Source: Phycisphaerales bacterium (lineage in GTDB: Bacteria; Planctomycetota; Phycisphaerae; SM23-33). Taken from it: DNA of 7,555 nt. The translations under genes and the position numbers were made by a program. Numbering within the stretch: the stretch's first letter is position 1; every line of letters begins with the position of its first letter. This document shows positions 1-5,764 of this stretch, one piece after another. The notes under the pieces are model-generated. The model made no database searches. It had not been told where the DNA came from and worked only from the letters and a program-made list of their open reading frames with translations. The DNA lies in NCBI GenBank assembly GCA_003153915.1, contig PMBX01000252.1, positions 1 to 7,555 of the forward strand. The letters run 5' to 3'.

Positions 1-1034
1 TCCTGGATGATGTCCAGGAACGAGAGGCCGCGGTTGCGGTACTTCTTGGCGATGGACACCACCAGGCGCAGGTTGGCGCCCGAAAGCTCCCGGCGGGCCT
101 GTTCGTAATCGTTGAAGACCTTCTGGATGGCCTTGACGCGCTTGCGGAGCAGTTCCGGTTCTTCCATCACCAAACCGACCAGGCCGTCCAACTCTTCCTT
201 CATGACTTCCAGGTCTTCGCGGGGGGTTCCGTTGGAGGAACCGGCCTCGATGCCCCGCCCAAGCTCCTCCATCTTGTCGGAGATGTGCTGGAGCTTCTTC
301 ATCAGCGGTTGGACCTTGGAGGTCCGCAGGGAAAGTTCCTCCAGCAGCTTGGCGGCCCGGCGGCGGCGGCGCCACAGGCTCCGCAGCGCCGAACGGCGGG
401 CGGATTCGTTGTTGCGATGGGAACAGGCGGTTTGCCAATCGCCCTGGTCGGCCTCGATGATCTTGGCCAGGGTGTTGAGGTTGGCCCGCATCCGGTCGGT
501 GATGGTTTCCTTGGAGAGGTTCTCCGCGGTGGAAATCTTCATCGTCCGGTCAAAGGGAAGGTCGCCGTCGTGGACCTGCGTGATGATTTCGCTGGCCTGC
601 TGGATACAATAATCGCTCTCCAGCACCCGGCGGCGGAAGTGCATCCGCGTCATCTCGATCTTGCGGGCCAGGGAGATTTCCTGGTCCCGCGTCAGCAGGG
701 GTATCTCCCCCATCTGCGTAAGGTACATCCGCACCGGATCGTCGATGCGGTGGACGACTTCCAGGTCCTCGACGACCTCCTCGGCGACAGGCTTGACTGC
801 TCCAGGCCCCTCGGGGACCTCTGGTTCTTCGGTGAACGGTTCTCGTTGGGCGACCTCGGATTCGTCGATCAGATCGATTCCCAACTCGTCCAACGCCATC
901 AAGAGCGAGTCTAACTTGTCCGGCGAGACGGCCTCGTCGGGAAGATCGTCGTTCATCTCCTCATATGTCAGGTAGCCGCGCTGCTTACCCTTGGCAATGA
1001 GCTTTTTTACGCTTGCGTCCAACGCATCGGTCAT
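1..1034 (-). CDS. rpoD: RNA polymerase primary sigma factor RpoD (sigma70), N-terminal 344 residues, cut by window edge
   Basis: This is the housekeeping sigma factor, which directs RNA polymerase to most promoters. The reading frame is open on the minus strand from ATG at 1034 to the left edge, so about 344 residues are visible. Region 1.1 lies at about residues 8-55 and includes KLIAKGKQRGYLTYEEMND. Region 1.2 lies at about 97-128 (DDPVRMYLTQMGEIPLL, then DQEISLARKIE). A non-conserved segment follows at about 129-310, with a five-arginine run near residue 222. Region 2.1 begins at about 311 (RRELSGANLRLVVSIAKKYR, then GLSFLDIIQ), where the window ends. Regions 2.2 to 4 are outside. The start is supported by AAGGGAG at 1048-1042, 7 bases upstream; a second ATG at 1038 is out of frame. 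A region 1.1 plus a long non-conserved segment indicates a group 1 sigma, not an alternative one. The gene follows dnaG, as in many bacteria, and has its own promoter. Confidence 0.95.
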   Translation of the reverse strand, partial: MTDALDASVKKLIAKGKQRGYLTYEEMNDDLPDEAVSPDKLDSLLMALDELGIDLIDESEVAQREPFTEEPEVPEGPGAVKPVAEEVVEDLEVVHRIDDPVRMYLTQMGEIPLLTRDQEISLARKIEMTRMHFRRRVLESDYCIQQASEIITQVHDGDLPFDRTMKISTAENLSKETITDRMRANLNTLAKIIEADQGDWQTACSHRNNESARRSALRSLWRRRRRAAKLLEELSLRTSKVQPLMKKLQHISDKMEELGRGIEAGSSNGTPREDLEVMKEELDGLVGLVMEEPELLRKRVKAIQKVFNDYEQARRELSGANLRLVVSIAKKYRNRGLSFLDIIQ

Positions 1035-1041
1035 GCATGAA

Positions 1042-1048
1042 CTCCCTT
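1042..1048 (-). promoter_or_regulatory. Ribosome binding site of rpoD
   Basis: Read on the minus strand this is AAGGGAG, 7 bases before the ATG at 1034. It decides between two overlapping ATGs, at 1034 and 1038; only the one at 1034 opens the sigma-factor frame. Its 5' end overlaps a possible leader hairpin. Confidence 0.7.
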
Positions 1049-1069
1049 GGGAAGTACGGGTCTTCCAAG
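1046..1069 (-). promoter_or_regulatory. Possible leader hairpin overlapping the rpoD Shine-Dalgarno
   Basis: On the minus strand CTTGGAAG (1069-1062) can pair with CTTCCCAAG (1054-1046) around a 7-base loop. This gives 8 base pairs with one bulged C. The 3' arm shares three bases with the AAGGGAG ribosome binding site. It lies inside the leader predicted from the upstream promoter. Pairing was found by eye; no folding energy was computed and chance occurrence is possible. Confidence 0.3.
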
Positions 1070-1085
1070 AGTCAAAAGCCCTACA

Positions 1086-1113
1086 ATTCTAGCTTTACCA
1101 CGGGAAAAGTCAA
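1086..1113 (-). promoter_or_regulatory. Sigma70-type promoter for rpoD
   Basis: On the minus strand there is a -35 box TTGACT (1113-1108, 5 of 6 consensus bases), a 16-base spacer and a -10 box TAGAAT (1091-1086, 5 of 6). Transcription would begin near 1079 and give a leader of about 45 bases before the rpoD ATG. It lies wholly in the 113-base dnaG-rpoD gap. It would let rpoD be transcribed apart from dnaG, possibly by its own product. Confidence 0.6.
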
Positions 1114-1147
1114 TGCTCGATAAACAAGGAACCGTTCTGCCTGCCGA

Positions 1148-2920
1148 TTAAGTGATCCTGGGGTGTCTCCGCGGGTCCGCCTGCCGGAGGGATTCATCGA
1201 GCCGGCGGAGGGCGTCGTCGTTAAGTCCCGACGACTTCATATCTTGCAGTTCCAGTTTTCGCCTGCGGCCCAACAGGTGCTCGATTGCCCCCGCCAGGGT
1301 GTCCTCGTAGTTGCCGCGTCGTTCGCCCCCCTCGGACAGTTCCGCCAGCAGCGCCGCGTGGACAGACAGGTCCTGCCGCGCAAGTAACTCATCGATCCGA
1401 AGCCTTCCGCTCCTGGCGAGTTGCCAGACGTGCTCGGCAAGCTGGCGCATGTCGGCGTCGGCGAAGTCCTCTGGAGAGATGCTCGCAGAAACCGAGTCGA
1501 ACAGGTCCGGGCGATTCAACAGCACCTCGATCACCTGCCGCTGGGGATCGCCCTGGGGAACGCCCTGGTTCGCCATGCCGGGGGTGGGCCTTGGCGGGAC
1601 CTGGCGGATCAGGCGCCTCATGTGCGCCTCCAGGTCGCCGGGGGAAATGTTGAGCATGTGTCCGATGTGCTGGGCCAGTTGCCCCCGCCGCATCGAATCG
1701 ATGACCCCGTAGGCCGACGAGGACGCCACGAGTCGCAGGAAATCCTCCATCGCCCGCCGTCGAGCCGCCAAGTCGTCGCCGGCCTGCCGGCATGACTCCA
1801 GCCGCCGGCCCCAGATATACTGGAGCGCGTCGGGCGCCGCCTCGACCAGCGAGCGGAATGCCTCGCCTCCCTTGGCCAGGCAGAAATCGCATGGGTCCTT
1901 GCCCTCCGGAATGGTAGCCACGCGAACGTGAATCTGCTGAAGCAGGAAAAGCTCCAAGGCCCGCTCGGCTGCCCTGGCGCCGGCTAGGTCGGAATCAAAA
2001 ACCAGCACCACTTCCCGCGCGTAGCGCGACAACAACCGCACATGCCTGTCGGTCAGCGATGTCCCCATCGTCGCCACGACGTTGCCCACGCCGGCCTGGA
2101 GAGGCATCAGCGCGTCAAAATACCCCTCCACCACCACCGCCCTTCCGCCGGCGACGATTGCCTCGCGCGACCAGTTCAACGCATAGAGCAGGGCGGACTT
2201 GTCAAAGAGGATCGAATCGGGACTGTTGAGGTACTTGGCCCGATCAGCCGGGTCCAGCGCCCGTCCGCCAAAGGCGACTATCTCCCCGGCGGGATTGAGG
2301 ATCGGAAAGATCAACCGGTTGCGGAACCGGTCGTAACATCCGCTACGCTGCTCGCTCCTGGCGACCAGCCCGGCAGCCAGCAGTTGTGCCTCGCTGTGGC
2401 CCTGCTTGGAAGCCGCCTGCGACAAGGCGTCCCAGGAATCCGGGGCGTATCCGATCCCGAACCGCTCCAGCGACTCATCGCTCAATCCGCGCTGCCGGAC
2501 ATAGCTCAGCGCCGCCGTTCCCGCCGGCGAGCCAAGCCTTTGACGGTAGAATTTTGCGGCAAAGGTCATCAAGCCGATCAGGTCCGCCTTGCTCAGCCCT
2601 GCCGGGGTGGAGGCCTCCTGCAACGCGCGAGGCAGGGGAATGTTCGCCCGCTGTGCCAGCATCTTGACGGCCTCGGGAAAGGGAAGCTTCTCGTATTTTT
2701 CGATGAACTGGAAAACCCCGCCACCGGCCCCGCAGGCGAAGCATTTGAATATCTGCTTGGTCGCCGAGACGTTCAGGGAGGGACGATTGTCTTCGTGAAA
2801 CGGGCAAAGGCCGAGAAACTCACGCCCGCGCTTCTTCAGCGCGACATACTGGGAAATGAGGTCAACGATGTCGGTGGCCGCGGCCACCTGCTGGATGAAA
2901 TGGTCGGGAAATCTGGCCAA
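1148..2920 (-). CDS. dnaG: DNA primase DnaG
   Basis: DnaG makes the short RNA primers for lagging-strand and origin-initiated DNA synthesis, working with the replicative helicase. Numbering here is from the TTG at 2920, giving 590 residues, a normal length. A CHC2-type zinc finger has C39, H42, C60 and C63 (GLCPFHEDNRPS and FKCFACGAGG). The catalytic core carries DRFRNRLIFPILNPAGEIVA and the KYLNSPDSILFDKS segment. The TOPRIM part has the glutamate of EGYFD (E265) and the acidic pair of DSDLAG (D309, D311). The tail from about residue 460 resembles the helicase-binding domain. Start choice: the frame can open at TTG 2962, but that codon has no ribosome binding site. TTG 2920 has GGAG 7 bases upstream and yields MARFPDHFIQQV, close to the usual primase N-terminus. 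The stop is TAA. It sits between rnhA and rpoD in a likely operon. Confidence 0.95.
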   Translation of the reverse strand: MARFPDHFIQQVAAATDIVDLISQYVALKKRGREFLGLCPFHEDNRPSLNVSATKQIFKCFACGAGGGVFQFIEKYEKLPFPEAVKMLAQRANIPLPRALQEASTPAGLSKADLIGLMTFAAKFYRQRLGSPAGTAALSYVRQRGLSDESLERFGIGYAPDSWDALSQAASKQGHSEAQLLAAGLVARSEQRSGCYDRFRNRLIFPILNPAGEIVAFGGRALDPADRAKYLNSPDSILFDKSALLYALNWSREAIVAGGRAVVVEGYFDALMPLQAGVGNVVATMGTSLTDRHVRLLSRYAREVVLVFDSDLAGARAAERALELFLLQQIHVRVATIPEGKDPCDFCLAKGGEAFRSLVEAAPDALQYIWGRRLESCRQAGDDLAARRRAMEDFLRLVASSSAYGVIDSMRRGQLAQHIGHMLNISPGDLEAHMRRLIRQVPPRPTPGMANQGVPQGDPQRQVIEVLLNRPDLFDSVSASISPEDFADADMRQLAEHVWQLARSGRLRIDELLARQDLSVHAALLAELSEGGERRGNYEDTLAGAIEHLLGRRRKLELQDMKSSGLNDDALRRLDESLRQADPRRHPRIT

Positions 2921-2927
2921 TTCGTCG

Positions 2928-2931
2928 CTCC
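2928..2931 (-). promoter_or_regulatory. Ribosome binding site supporting the downstream TTG start of dnaG
   Basis: On the minus strand GGAG stands 7 bases before TTG 2920. The upstream TTG at 2962 has no purine-rich motif at the right distance; it is preceded by AT-rich sequence with an in-frame TGA two codons before it. This favours the shorter primase. Confidence 0.5.
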
Positions 2932-2970
2932 GCCAATCGATCCCTCCCTGCGCGTCCGGCAACCGTCAAA

Positions 2971-2976
2971 ATTATA
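2971..2976 (-). promoter_or_regulatory. -10-like TATAAT box in front of dnaG
   Basis: A perfect TATAAT on the minus strand lies in the 93-base rnhA-dnaG gap, within an AT-rich patch unlike the surrounding GC-rich DNA. No convincing -35 box is seen at 16-18 bases; the best TTG-like sequence is only 12 bases away. If used, the transcript would start near 2964 and carry a leader of about 44 bases to the TTG at 2920. Confidence 0.3.
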
Positions 2977-3013
2977 TACATCATGCCCGCCCAAGGGACC
3001 GGATCAAGATGCG

Positions 3014-3424
3014 TCAGTGGGAAACGTCATGTTTCAGGTCCAGCGCCTTGTTGACTAACTTGTCGGCCTGGATATTTTTCTCGCGCGGTACGTGGCGGAA
3101 CTGGCAGTGGGCAAATCCATTCGCCAGGTGGGAGGCCTGCTCGTAGAGCGGTTTGATGCCCTCGTTGCGAACACGGTAGTCCCCATTCATCTGGCGAACG
3201 AGCAATTCGGAGTCGCTGACGACCTCGACCTCGGTGGCCTTCAATCGCCCTGCCGCCGTCAGGCCCGCCACCAGCCCGCTGTATTCGGCGATGTTGTTGG
3301 TCGCCGTGCCAATGAAGATACCCGCCTGATGAATTACCTTGCCCCCGGCGGTGATAACCACCCCCGCCGCCGCCGGGCCGGGATTACCCCTGGATCCACC
3401 GTCAATGTGTACCGTCACGCGCAA
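3014..3424 (-). CDS. rnhA: Ribonuclease HI family protein (short type without basic handle)
   Basis: This is predicted to cut the RNA strand of RNA:DNA hybrids, such as Okazaki primers and R-loops, with two metal ions. At 136 residues it has the DEDD catalytic set: D8 in HIDGGSRGNPGPA, E47 in NNIAEYSGL, D71 in VVSDSELLVRQ and D121 in NIQADKLVNKALD. It lacks the tryptophan- and lysine-rich handle of E. coli RNase HI, going straight from the D71 helix to GDYRVRNEGIKPLYEQ. It therefore looks like the archaeal/Bacillus-like RNase HI subgroup. The start is TTG at 3424, with AAAGGA at 3439-3434 and 9 bases of spacing; a GTG two codons later is spaced worse. The stop is TGA. It lies between a zinc-ribbon gene and dnaG on the same strand. 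Its product could help remove the primers that DnaG makes; that link is inferred from context. Confidence 0.88.
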   Translation of the reverse strand: MRVTVHIDGGSRGNPGPAAAGVVITAGGKVIHQAGIFIGTATNNIAEYSGLVAGLTAAGRLKATEVEVVSDSELLVRQMNGDYRVRNEGIKPLYEQASHLANGFAHCQFRHVPREKNIQADKLVNKALDLKHDVSH

Positions 3425-3470
3425 AAGAGTGAGTCCTTTGTCCGGGAAATCCCCCCCCGATTCTTAAAGA

Positions 3471-4223
3471 CTACTGCGCCGGGGAGCCTTCGCCCTGCGG
3501 CTGAAGGTACAGGATGCGCCCGCAGTTGTCGCAGGTGCGCAACTCGTCGCGTGAGCGCAGGATGTTGGCGTGCTCGGCGTTGAGGCTCATGTAACAACCA
3601 CCGCAGATGTACTCGTGCGGGGGTTTCCTTCCATGGATTTCTATGACAGCCATCGCCTCGCCTTCAAAGGTGGGTGCGATGCGGTCGAAGATCGCCAGGG
3701 CGTCGCGAGGAACCAGGCCGGCCGCCTCGGTGCGCTGTGCGGTCAGGTCCTCCAGCATTGCCGTCAGGCGGGCGATCTCCTGGGCACTGGCCTTTTCGAT
3801 CTCCTCCAGGCGAGTCTGCTCACCGGCGATTTGCTGCTGGATCGCGTCGGCCTCGGCTCCGACGGTTTCGGCATCCTGGATCATTCTCAGCGCCGCGTCC
3901 TCAACCTTGGCGTTGTCGGCCTTGAAGGTGTTGATCTGCGTGAGGATGGCGGCATATTCCTTGTTGGTCTTTGCGGAGTTCAGGGAGGTGCGAAGCTTGC
4001 CGACCTGCTCCTCCTTGGCCTTGAGATCCAAGGCGAGCCTGTCGCTGTCCTTGCGGCGGTTAAGGTACTTCTCGTGGGAGGCTTTCCAATCGGCCTTGAA
4101 TTTATCCAACCGGGCTTGCTGGGAAACTACCGCATTTTTCCGGCCCGTAAGCCGTTCCCTGACCGCTGCGATCTGACGTTCGACGGATTGCAGGTTCAGT
4201 AGAGCCGCAAGCATCTTCGCCAT
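3471..4223 (-). CDS. Coiled-coil C4-type zinc-ribbon protein (CT398/HP0958-like)
   Basis: This 250-residue protein has a long helical part at about 1-165, rich in K, E, A and Q with heptad-like spacing. It should form a coiled-coil hairpin, with the conserved turn-region text TSLNSAKTNKEYAAILTQI near 79-97. A C-terminal zinc ribbon follows, with cysteines C207, C210, C231 and C234 (CGGCYMSL and CDNCGRILY). The architecture matches the family of Chlamydia CT398 and Helicobacter HP0958 (FlgZ), which carries a C4 zinc-ribbon domain. Members are proposed to act as adaptors or nucleic-acid binders, but no general enzymatic role is established. No signal peptide or membrane segment is seen, so it is probably cytosolic. 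ATG 4223 has GAGGG at 4235-4231, 7 bases upstream. It is first in the likely operon with rnhA, 46 bases downstream. The same pairing with RNase H is known from mycobacteria (the Rv2228c/Rv2229c region, from memory). The precise role here is unknown. Confidence 0.85.
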   Translation of the reverse strand: MAKMLAALLNLQSVERQIAAVRERLTGRKNAVVSQQARLDKFKADWKASHEKYLNRRKDSDRLALDLKAKEEQVGKLRTSLNSAKTNKEYAAILTQINTFKADNAKVEDAALRMIQDAETVGAEADAIQQQIAGEQTRLEEIEKASAQEIARLTAMLEDLTAQRTEAAGLVPRDALAIFDRIAPTFEGEAMAVIEIHGRKPPHEYICGGCYMSLNAEHANILRSRDELRTCDNCGRILYLQPQGEGSPAQ

Positions 4224-4261
4224 TCAGTTGCCCTCTGTACTTGTGAAACACCCGACGAGAC

Positions 4262-4290
4262 ATTATTGCCCGAACGCCCAAGACATTCAA
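4262..4290 (-). promoter_or_regulatory. Predicted promoter for the zinc-ribbon/rnhA/dnaG operon
   Basis: On the minus strand there is a -35 box TTGAAT (4290-4285, 4 of 6), a 17-base spacer and a -10 box AATAAT (4267-4262, 5 of 6). Transcription would begin near 4255, about 32 bases before the ATG at 4223. It is the best candidate in the minus-strand half of the divergent gap. Confidence 0.4.
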
Positions 4291-4394
4291 GGATGTTTTT
4301 TTGACAGGTTCCGCACCGCCCAACCGCCCACGAGGAAGGCAACGAACCGTGCCCTTGTGCGTCCATGCGAACTTGCCATGCGGTTTGTCATGAC

Positions 4395-4424
4395 TTGTCT
4401 AACCGGTTGCCCCCACGTTATGAT
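4395..4424 (+). promoter_or_regulatory. Predicted promoter for the Gfo/Idh/MocA oxidoreductase gene
   Basis: The -35 box is TTGTCT (4395-4400, 4 of 6), the spacer is 18 bases, and the -10 box is TATGAT (4419-4424, 5 of 6). Transcription would begin near 4431, giving a leader of about 37 bases to the ATG at 4468. A second TTGTCA at 4385-4390 is too far from this -10 box to pair with it. Confidence 0.42.
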
Positions 4425-4456
4425 TTAGCGCTATCCGCTCGCGCCAAGCGAGAAAA

Positions 4457-4462
4457 AAGGAG
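4457..4462 (+). promoter_or_regulatory. Ribosome binding site of the oxidoreductase gene
   Basis: AAGGAG lies 5 bases before ATG 4468 in an A-rich stretch. It is the strongest ribosome binding site in the window and fixes the start. Confidence 0.7.
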
Positions 4463-4467
4463 TTGTA

Positions 4468-5697
4468 ATGGTCCGCTTATGCGTAGTCGGTTTTAGGGGT
4501 TACGGCAGTGTGCTGGCGGATGTGATCCTGCGAAACCGCGAGAAGCTCAACTGCCGTCTGGTCGCCGCTGCCGAGATGCTGATGTCCGAGTGCACGGAAT
4601 TCGCCAAGCGCCTCAGCGACAACGGCGTGGCCCTCTACGACGACGCCATCAAGATGTTCGACGAAATGCAGGGCAAGTGCGATGCCGTCTATATCGGCTC
4701 GGGCATTTCCTCCCACGAACCGCTGACCATCGCCGCCGTGCAGCGCGGTTTTCACGTCCACGTGGAGAAACCCCCCGCCGCCACCGTCCAGGAAGTCGAT
4801 CGGATGCTGGAAGCCGTGACAAAGCACCGGCGACTCTGCGTGGTGGGCTTCCAGGCCGTGCATAGCGACAATATCCGCTTCATCAAGGATCGCCTGCTGT
4901 CGGGAAAACTGGGGCAGATTCAGGCCATCACCTGTCGCACCGGCTGGCCGAGAGGGGCCTCCTACTACAGCCGCAACAACTGGGCCGGCAAACTTCGCCT
5001 GGGCGACCGGTGGGTGCTGGACGGCCCGGCAACCAACGCCCTGGCCCATCAGATAACAAACCTGCTCCTGCTGGCCTCGGAGCATCCCTACCGCCTCGCC
5101 CGCCCCGTGGCGGTTCGGGCGGAACTGTACGCAACCGGGTCTGTGGAAGCCCACGATACCGCCGCTATCGAGATACGCACCGACGCCGGGCCTACCGTGC
5201 ATTTCCTGGCCACGCTTTGCCCCGAATCAAAATATGGACCCGTACTCGAAGTAATCGCCCGCAAAGGCAAGGCGGTTTACAACTACGGTGGCGCCACGGA
5301 GATCACCTACGCCGATGGAACCAGCCAGACCTGCCCGTCGGACCCCACCCATGGCCAAGATAATATGCTGGCGGAGTTCGTCGATGCCATACGCACCGAT
5401 GACGCAACCAACCTTCGCTGCGACCTGGCCAACGCCCGGATGATGACCCTCGCCGTCAACGCCGCGCACGAAAGCAGCGGGAGAATCCACCGCATCCCGG
5501 ATTCCTTCTGCCATCTAAAGAAACACGTCACGAAGGACCAATTCGTCGTCATCGACGGGATCGACGACCTCATGGCTCGCTCTGTCGAGAACGCCTGCCT
5601 GTTGAGCGACTCTCCCGGCGCACCCGCCTGGACCGTGGCGACCAAACCCTTCGACCTTGCCGGATATGCCGGATTCCCGCAACAATTCCAGTGCTAG
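4468..5697 (+). CDS. Gfo/Idh/MocA family oxidoreductase
   Basis: This is a predicted NAD(P)-dependent dehydrogenase of 409 residues, probably cytosolic and acting on a sugar, inositol or related polyol; the substrate cannot be told from sequence. The N-terminal Rossmann fold begins with VVGFRGYGS (about 6-14). The family EKP signature is at 100-102 (HVHVEKPPA), with K101 the likely catalytic lysine, and GFQ follows at 127-129. The C-terminal substrate domain runs from about 130. Where many family members carry a D-x3-H pair, this protein has N190 and H194 (DGPATNALAHQITNLL), which resembles a subgroup I associate with planctomycetes, Lentisphaerae and Verrucomicrobia. The stop is TAG. It is divergent from the zinc-ribbon operon and 67 bases ahead of mnmE on the same strand, so co-transcription is possible. 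Neither neighbour suggests a metabolic pathway. The final 60 residues, ending in a cysteine, match no motif I recognise. Confidence 0.88.
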   Translation: MVRLCVVGFRGYGSVLADVILRNREKLNCRLVAAAEMLMSECTEFAKRLSDNGVALYDDAIKMFDEMQGKCDAVYIGSGISSHEPLTIAAVQRGFHVHVEKPPAATVQEVDRMLEAVTKHRRLCVVGFQAVHSDNIRFIKDRLLSGKLGQIQAITCRTGWPRGASYYSRNNWAGKLRLGDRWVLDGPATNALAHQITNLLLLASEHPYRLARPVAVRAELYATGSVEAHDTAAIEIRTDAGPTVHFLATLCPESKYGPVLEVIARKGKAVYNYGGATEITYADGTSQTCPSDPTHGQDNMLAEFVDAIRTDDATNLRCDLANARMMTLAVNAAHESSGRIHRIPDSFCHLKKHVTKDQFVVIDGIDDLMARSVENACLLSDSPGAPAWTVATKPFDLAGYAGFPQQFQC

Positions 5698-5764
5698 AAC
5701 AACCATGCCCGATCCGGCGGGGTCAATCGACATTCCTCCAGATGCGCTGTAGTCTGGTCGTTGG
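5698..5764 (+). other. Short gap between the oxidoreductase gene and mnmE
   Basis: These 67 bases hold no gene. A weak 5-bp stem (GATCC/GGGTC with one wobble pair and a GGCG loop) lies near 5711-5724 but has no T-tract, so it is a poor terminator. No convincing promoter or ribosome binding site for mnmE is seen. The gap fits either read-through from the oxidoreductase gene or an atypical promoter. Confidence 0.4.

Noticed and set aside
355..372. CGG-rich tract that could be a repeat
   Set aside because: It encodes the five-arginine run in the rpoD non-conserved segment and stays in frame; it is codon composition, not an independent repeat.
285..914. A 209-residue open frame on the plus strand opposite rpoD
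   Set aside because: It mirrors the sigma-factor codons, with low-complexity composition and no family resemblance.
2042..3058. A 338-residue open frame on the plus strand opposite dnaG
   Set aside because: It is antisense to a clear primase and its translation has no recognisable domain. Long antisense frames are expected in GC-rich coding DNA.
3451..3458. Run of eight C, a possible slippage site
   Set aside because: It lies between genes, outside any coding frame, and has no evident regulatory partner.
3570..4202. A 210-residue open frame on the plus strand opposite the zinc-ribbon gene
   Set aside because: Its leucine- and glycine-rich text is the complement of a coiled-coil gene; no motif or ribosome binding site supports it.
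4285..4301. Small stem (ACAT/ATGT) followed by seven T on the plus strand, terminator-like
   Set aside because: The stem is only 4 bp and no plus-strand gene ends upstream of it; the same bases serve as part of the predicted minus-strand promoter.
4301..4306. Perfect TTGACA on the plus strand
   Set aside because: No -10 box lies 15-19 bases downstream; that sequence is GC-rich.
4363..4383. Two copies of CCATGCG 14 bases apart, a possible operator
   Set aside because: The repeat is too short and not clearly phased with either promoter to support a binding site.
4477..5202. A 241-residue open frame on the minus strand opposite the oxidoreductase
   Set aside because: The opposing gene has clear Rossmann and EKP motifs; the antisense product is glycine- and histidine-rich without a domain.
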